From contig NZ_JAMTCQ010000009.1 of the NCBI RefSeq assembly GCF_024171895.1, forward strand, positions 347,318-411,317: a stretch of DNA of 64,000 nucleotides. Reading direction: 5' to 3'. Every line of letters begins with the position of its first letter. The stretch's first letter is position 1. The position numbers and the translations under genes were made by a program. Positions 61,831 through 64,000 of the stretch are shown one piece after another. The stretch comes from Prauserella halophila. GTDB taxonomy: Bacteria; Actinomycetota; Actinomycetes; Mycobacteriales; Pseudonocardiaceae. The notes beneath the pieces are model-generated. The model did not search any database. It worked only from the letters and a program-made list of their open reading frames with translations, and was not told the origin of the DNA.

Positions 61831-63116
61831 TGAACGAACTCGAGCCGACCACCACGGTGACCGCGGTCCCGGATCTGTCCTCCGACGAGGACTTCCGGCC
61901 GGTCGCCGAGCAGCTGAACCGCGCTCTCGCGGCCGCCGTGCGGCCCAACCCGGTGCGGGTCGCGATCTCCGAATCGCAGGGCCTGCCGTGTGCCGAGGAG
62001 GTCGTGGCCGAGCAGGCGCTGCCCGGTTTCGACCAGGCGGCGGTGGACGGCTATGCGGTGCGCAGCGTCGACGTGCGCACTGCGGGCGAGGAGCCGGTGC
62101 AGCTGCCGGTGGTCGGCGAGATCCAGGCGGGGTCGCGGCAACCGCGGCGGTTGCAGCCCGGCCAGGCGGTGCGGGTCGCCACGGGTTCGCCGCTGCCGAC
62201 GCTGGCGGATGCGGTGGTGCCCACGGCGTTCACCGACGGCCACCAGGCGAACGTCACCGTGCAGCGGGCGGTGCCGTCGGCAGGTTACGTCCGCCGGACG
62301 GGTGAGGACGTGCAGATCGGCGACGTCGCGGTGCGCGCGGGCGACACGATCGGCTCGGCGCAGGTGGGCCTGCTCGCGGCGGTCGGCCGGTCGAAGGTGC
62401 TGGTCTATCCGCGACCGCGGGTGTCGGTCATCTCCGTGGGTGACGAGCTCGTCGACGTCGACCGCACGCCGTCGGTCGGGCAGGTCTACGACGTCAACTC
62501 CTACGCGCTGGCCGCCGCCGCACGCGATGCGGGCGCCGAGGTCAGCCGCGTGGGAATCGTGCCGCTGGACCCGAAGCGCCTCCACGAGACCGTCGAGGGC
62601 AGGCTGCTGATGTCCGAGGTGGTGGTCGTCGTGGGCGGCGCCGGCGGCACGACCGGTGGCGAGGTGCACGCGGCACTGTCGGACCTCGGTGACCTCGACG
62701 TCCGGCGGATCGCCATGCACCCAGGGTCGGTGCAGGGCTTCGGCAGGCTCGGCCCGGATTCGGTGCCGACGTTCCTGCTGCCGGCCAACCCGATGAGCGC
62801 GCTCGTGGTGTTCGAGGTCATGATCCGGCCGCTGATCCGTGCGGCTCGCGGCACGAGGAACCCCCATCGCCGTGCCGTCGACGCTCGGCTGGTGTCACCG
62901 GTGACGTCGACGCCGGGTCGCAAGGGGTTCCTGCGCGGGCAGCTGTTGCGCGACGAGACCAACGGCGAGTACCTGGTGCAGCCGCTGGGCACCTCCGGGG
63001 CGCACCTGCTCGCCTCGCTCGCCGAGGCGAACTGCCTGATCAACGTCGACGAGGAGCTCACCGAGCTGCCGGCAGGTGAACAGGTCAAGGTGACCTTCCT
63101 CGCCCAGCGGGCCTGA
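61830..63116 (+). CDS. moeA: Molybdopterin molybdenumtransferase MoeA
   Basis: A 428-residue enzyme that inserts molybdate into adenylated molybdopterin. The N-terminal half has ALPGFDQAAVDGYAVRS and GSPLPTLADAVVPTA, and the MoCF domain shows VISVGDELVDVDRTPSVGQVYDVNSYAL and VVVVGGAGGTTGG; the C-terminal domain IV starts near LVSPVTSTPGRKGFLRG. It is translationally coupled to galU and followed 19 bp later by rimJ, the moeA1 neighbourhood of mycobacteria. It would act after MoaB. Confidence 0.94.
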   Translation: MNELEPTTTVTAVPDLSSDEDFRPVAEQLNRALAAAVRPNPVRVAISESQGLPCAEEVVAEQALPGFDQAAVDGYAVRSVDVRTAGEEPVQLPVVGEIQAGSRQPRRLQPGQAVRVATGSPLPTLADAVVPTAFTDGHQANVTVQRAVPSAGYVRRTGEDVQIGDVAVRAGDTIGSAQVGLLAAVGRSKVLVYPRPRVSVISVGDELVDVDRTPSVGQVYDVNSYALAAAARDAGAEVSRVGIVPLDPKRLHETVEGRLLMSEVVVVVGGAGGTTGGEVHAALSDLGDLDVRRIAMHPGSVQGFGRLGPDSVPTFLLPANPMSALVVFEVMIRPLIRAARGTRNPHRRAVDARLVSPVTSTPGRKGFLRGQLLRDETNGEYLVQPLGTSGAHLLASLAEANCLINVDEELTELPAGEQVKVTFLAQRA

Positions 63117-63135
63117 ACGGGAGTGGGCACGGGCG

Positions 63136-63804
63136 ATGTCGGAGCGGGAGTCGCTCGGTGAATCGCAGCACCCCGGCTGGCCCGCCCGTCCGGCGCCGCT
63201 GATCGTCGACGGCACCGAGGTGCGGCTCCGGCCTGTGCGCTGGCGTGATGCGGGTGCGTGGAGCCGGCTGCGGCTGCGTGACCGGGAGTACCTCGAATGC
63301 TGGGAGCCCACCGCGGCCGGTGCGTGGGAGGAACGCAACTCCGGCTGGGCGTGGCCGCCGCAGTGCACATCGTTGCGCTCGCTCGCCCGCCGTGGGCAGT
63401 GCCTGCCGTTCGCGATCACCGTCGACGGCGAGTTCGCCGGGCAGATCACCGTCGGCAACATCGTGCGCTCGGCGCTGCGGTCGGCCTGGGTCGGTTACTG
63501 GGTCGCGTCCGACCAGGCCGGGAGGGGTGTGGCCACGGCGGCGGTCGCGATGATGACGGACCACGCCTTCGGCCCGGGGCGGCTGCACCGGCTGGAGGCC
63601 ACCGTGCGCCCGGAGAATGCGGCGAGTGTTCGCGTGCTCACCAAGGTCGGGTTCCGGAAAGAAGGCCTGTTCGAGCGCTATCTCAACGTGACGGGTGAAT
63701 GGCGCGACCATCTCGTCTACGCCGTCACGGCGGAGGAAACCGGCCGTGGCCTGGTGGAACGCCTCATCGCCGCGGGCCGTGCGGCACGCGTCCATTCGGG
63801 TTAA
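63136..63804 (+). CDS. rimJ: RimJ/RimL-type GNAT acetyltransferase
   Basis: A 222-residue acetyltransferase of the ribosomal-protein alanine N-acetyltransferase group. Core: VRLRPVRWRDAGAWSRLRLRDREYLECWEP, GQITVGNIVRSALRSAWVGYWVASDQAGRGVATAAVAMMTDHAF (acetyl-CoA binding V/RGxGxA-like region) and LEATVRPENAASVRVLTKVGFRKEG. ATG 63136. Position after moeA matches mycobacterial rimJ. The true substrate protein is not shown by the sequence. Confidence 0.9.
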   Translation: MSERESLGESQHPGWPARPAPLIVDGTEVRLRPVRWRDAGAWSRLRLRDREYLECWEPTAAGAWEERNSGWAWPPQCTSLRSLARRGQCLPFAITVDGEFAGQITVGNIVRSALRSAWVGYWVASDQAGRGVATAAVAMMTDHAFGPGRLHRLEATVRPENAASVRVLTKVGFRKEGLFERYLNVTGEWRDHLVYAVTAEETGRGLVERLIAAGRAARVHSG

Positions 63805-64000
63805 TTCTGCGTGGTTGCGCTACCTGATCCAGTGACGGGAATCAAAGATGGTCCCGGCGCGTCTCCGGGTCTTCTGTTACTCGTGTGACTAACGTGGTGA
63901 TTTGTCAGCGTGGAGACAAAGCGCTCTGCGAGGGCAAGGGGAGAGGGGCGGCCCGAGGGCTGCGCAGCAACGCGAACGGCCGTGAGGTCGGGGAGGTGAC
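63805..64000. other. Intergenic region at the right edge
   Basis: About 196 bp after rimJ with AT-richer patches (TTACTCGTGTGACTAACG and GATTTGTCAGC) that look like promoter DNA for a gene beginning beyond the window. A weak GGTCCCGGCGCG/CGGGTC pairing follows rimJ. No gene is supportable here. Confidence 0.4.

Overview
The window is chromosomal DNA of a high-GC actinomycete, most likely a Pseudonocardiaceae member of the Saccharomonospora/Prauserella/Amycolatopsis type. The evidence is strong GC bias at third codon positions, an actinobacterial integration host factor, an F420-dependent glucose-6-phosphate dehydrogenase, DUF397 and DUF3558 proteins, a PPE-like secreted protein with a conserved acidic tail, frequent TTG/GTG starts, and a conserved block matching the mprA-to-rimJ region of Mycobacterium. 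The genus is an inference.

Layout. 1-3.1 kb: a secreted C39-type peptidase (cut by the window edge) and an acyl-CoA synthetase, with a REP-like hairpin between them. 3.4-7.4 kb: mihF, an isochorismate synthase with an Sfp-type phosphopantetheinyl transferase, and a thioredoxin-reductase-like flavoprotein. 7.1-10.4 kb: a lipid-catabolic operon (enoyl-CoA hydratase, CoA ligase, TetR regulator, small protein). 10.5-11.7 kb: a GNAT acetyltransferase and an MntR-type regulator. 12.1-14.3 kb: an accessory cassette built around an XRE/DUF397 pair. 14.4-18.8 kb: sulfotransferase, SDR, DUF1214-like and SnoaL-like genes with a KstR-type operator, facing a CysQ-like phosphatase. 19-27.9 kb: recQ, an orphan lipoyl domain, an NmrA-like protein, a Tat-exported PhoD, a LexA-family repressor, a STAS protein and fgd. 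28-32.4 kb: a GAF-LuxR regulator divergent from an acyl-CoA synthetase, then an amidase. 32.6-40.9 kb: a cassette of a giant Ser/Thr kinase (kinase, STAND NTPase, one membrane span, WD40 propeller), a membrane protein, an FHA-like protein, a beta-propeller lipoprotein, a type II thioesterase and a broken small ORF. 41-43.9 kb: acyl-CoA dehydrogenase plus hydratase and a GntR regulator with an AT-rich palindrome. 44.1-46.8 kb: an eroded, lower-GC stretch (ABC permease remnant, YegP-like protein, methyltransferase, small membrane proteins). 46.7-50.1 kb: a type VII secretion-associated cassette (PPE-like protein, ESX-like helical protein, DUF3558 lipoprotein, two CxxC proteins). 50.5 kb: tRNA-Arg(CCT). 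50.7-63.8 kb: an orphan LuxR response regulator, then mprA-mprB, deoR-galT, htrA/pepD, moaB, mscL, SAF protein, FmdB, 5-formyl-THF cyclo-ligase, galU, moeA and rimJ.

How it fits together. Fatty-acid and steroid-like catabolism is the main metabolic theme: four CoA ligase, hydratase or dehydrogenase modules, three with their own regulators, plus a KstR-type site. The last 13 kb is a conserved envelope-stress and housekeeping block. Striking non-coding features are short tandem repeats placed at or just after stop codons, REP-like hairpins, several perfect terminator stems between genes, and regulatory palindromes in front of regulator genes.
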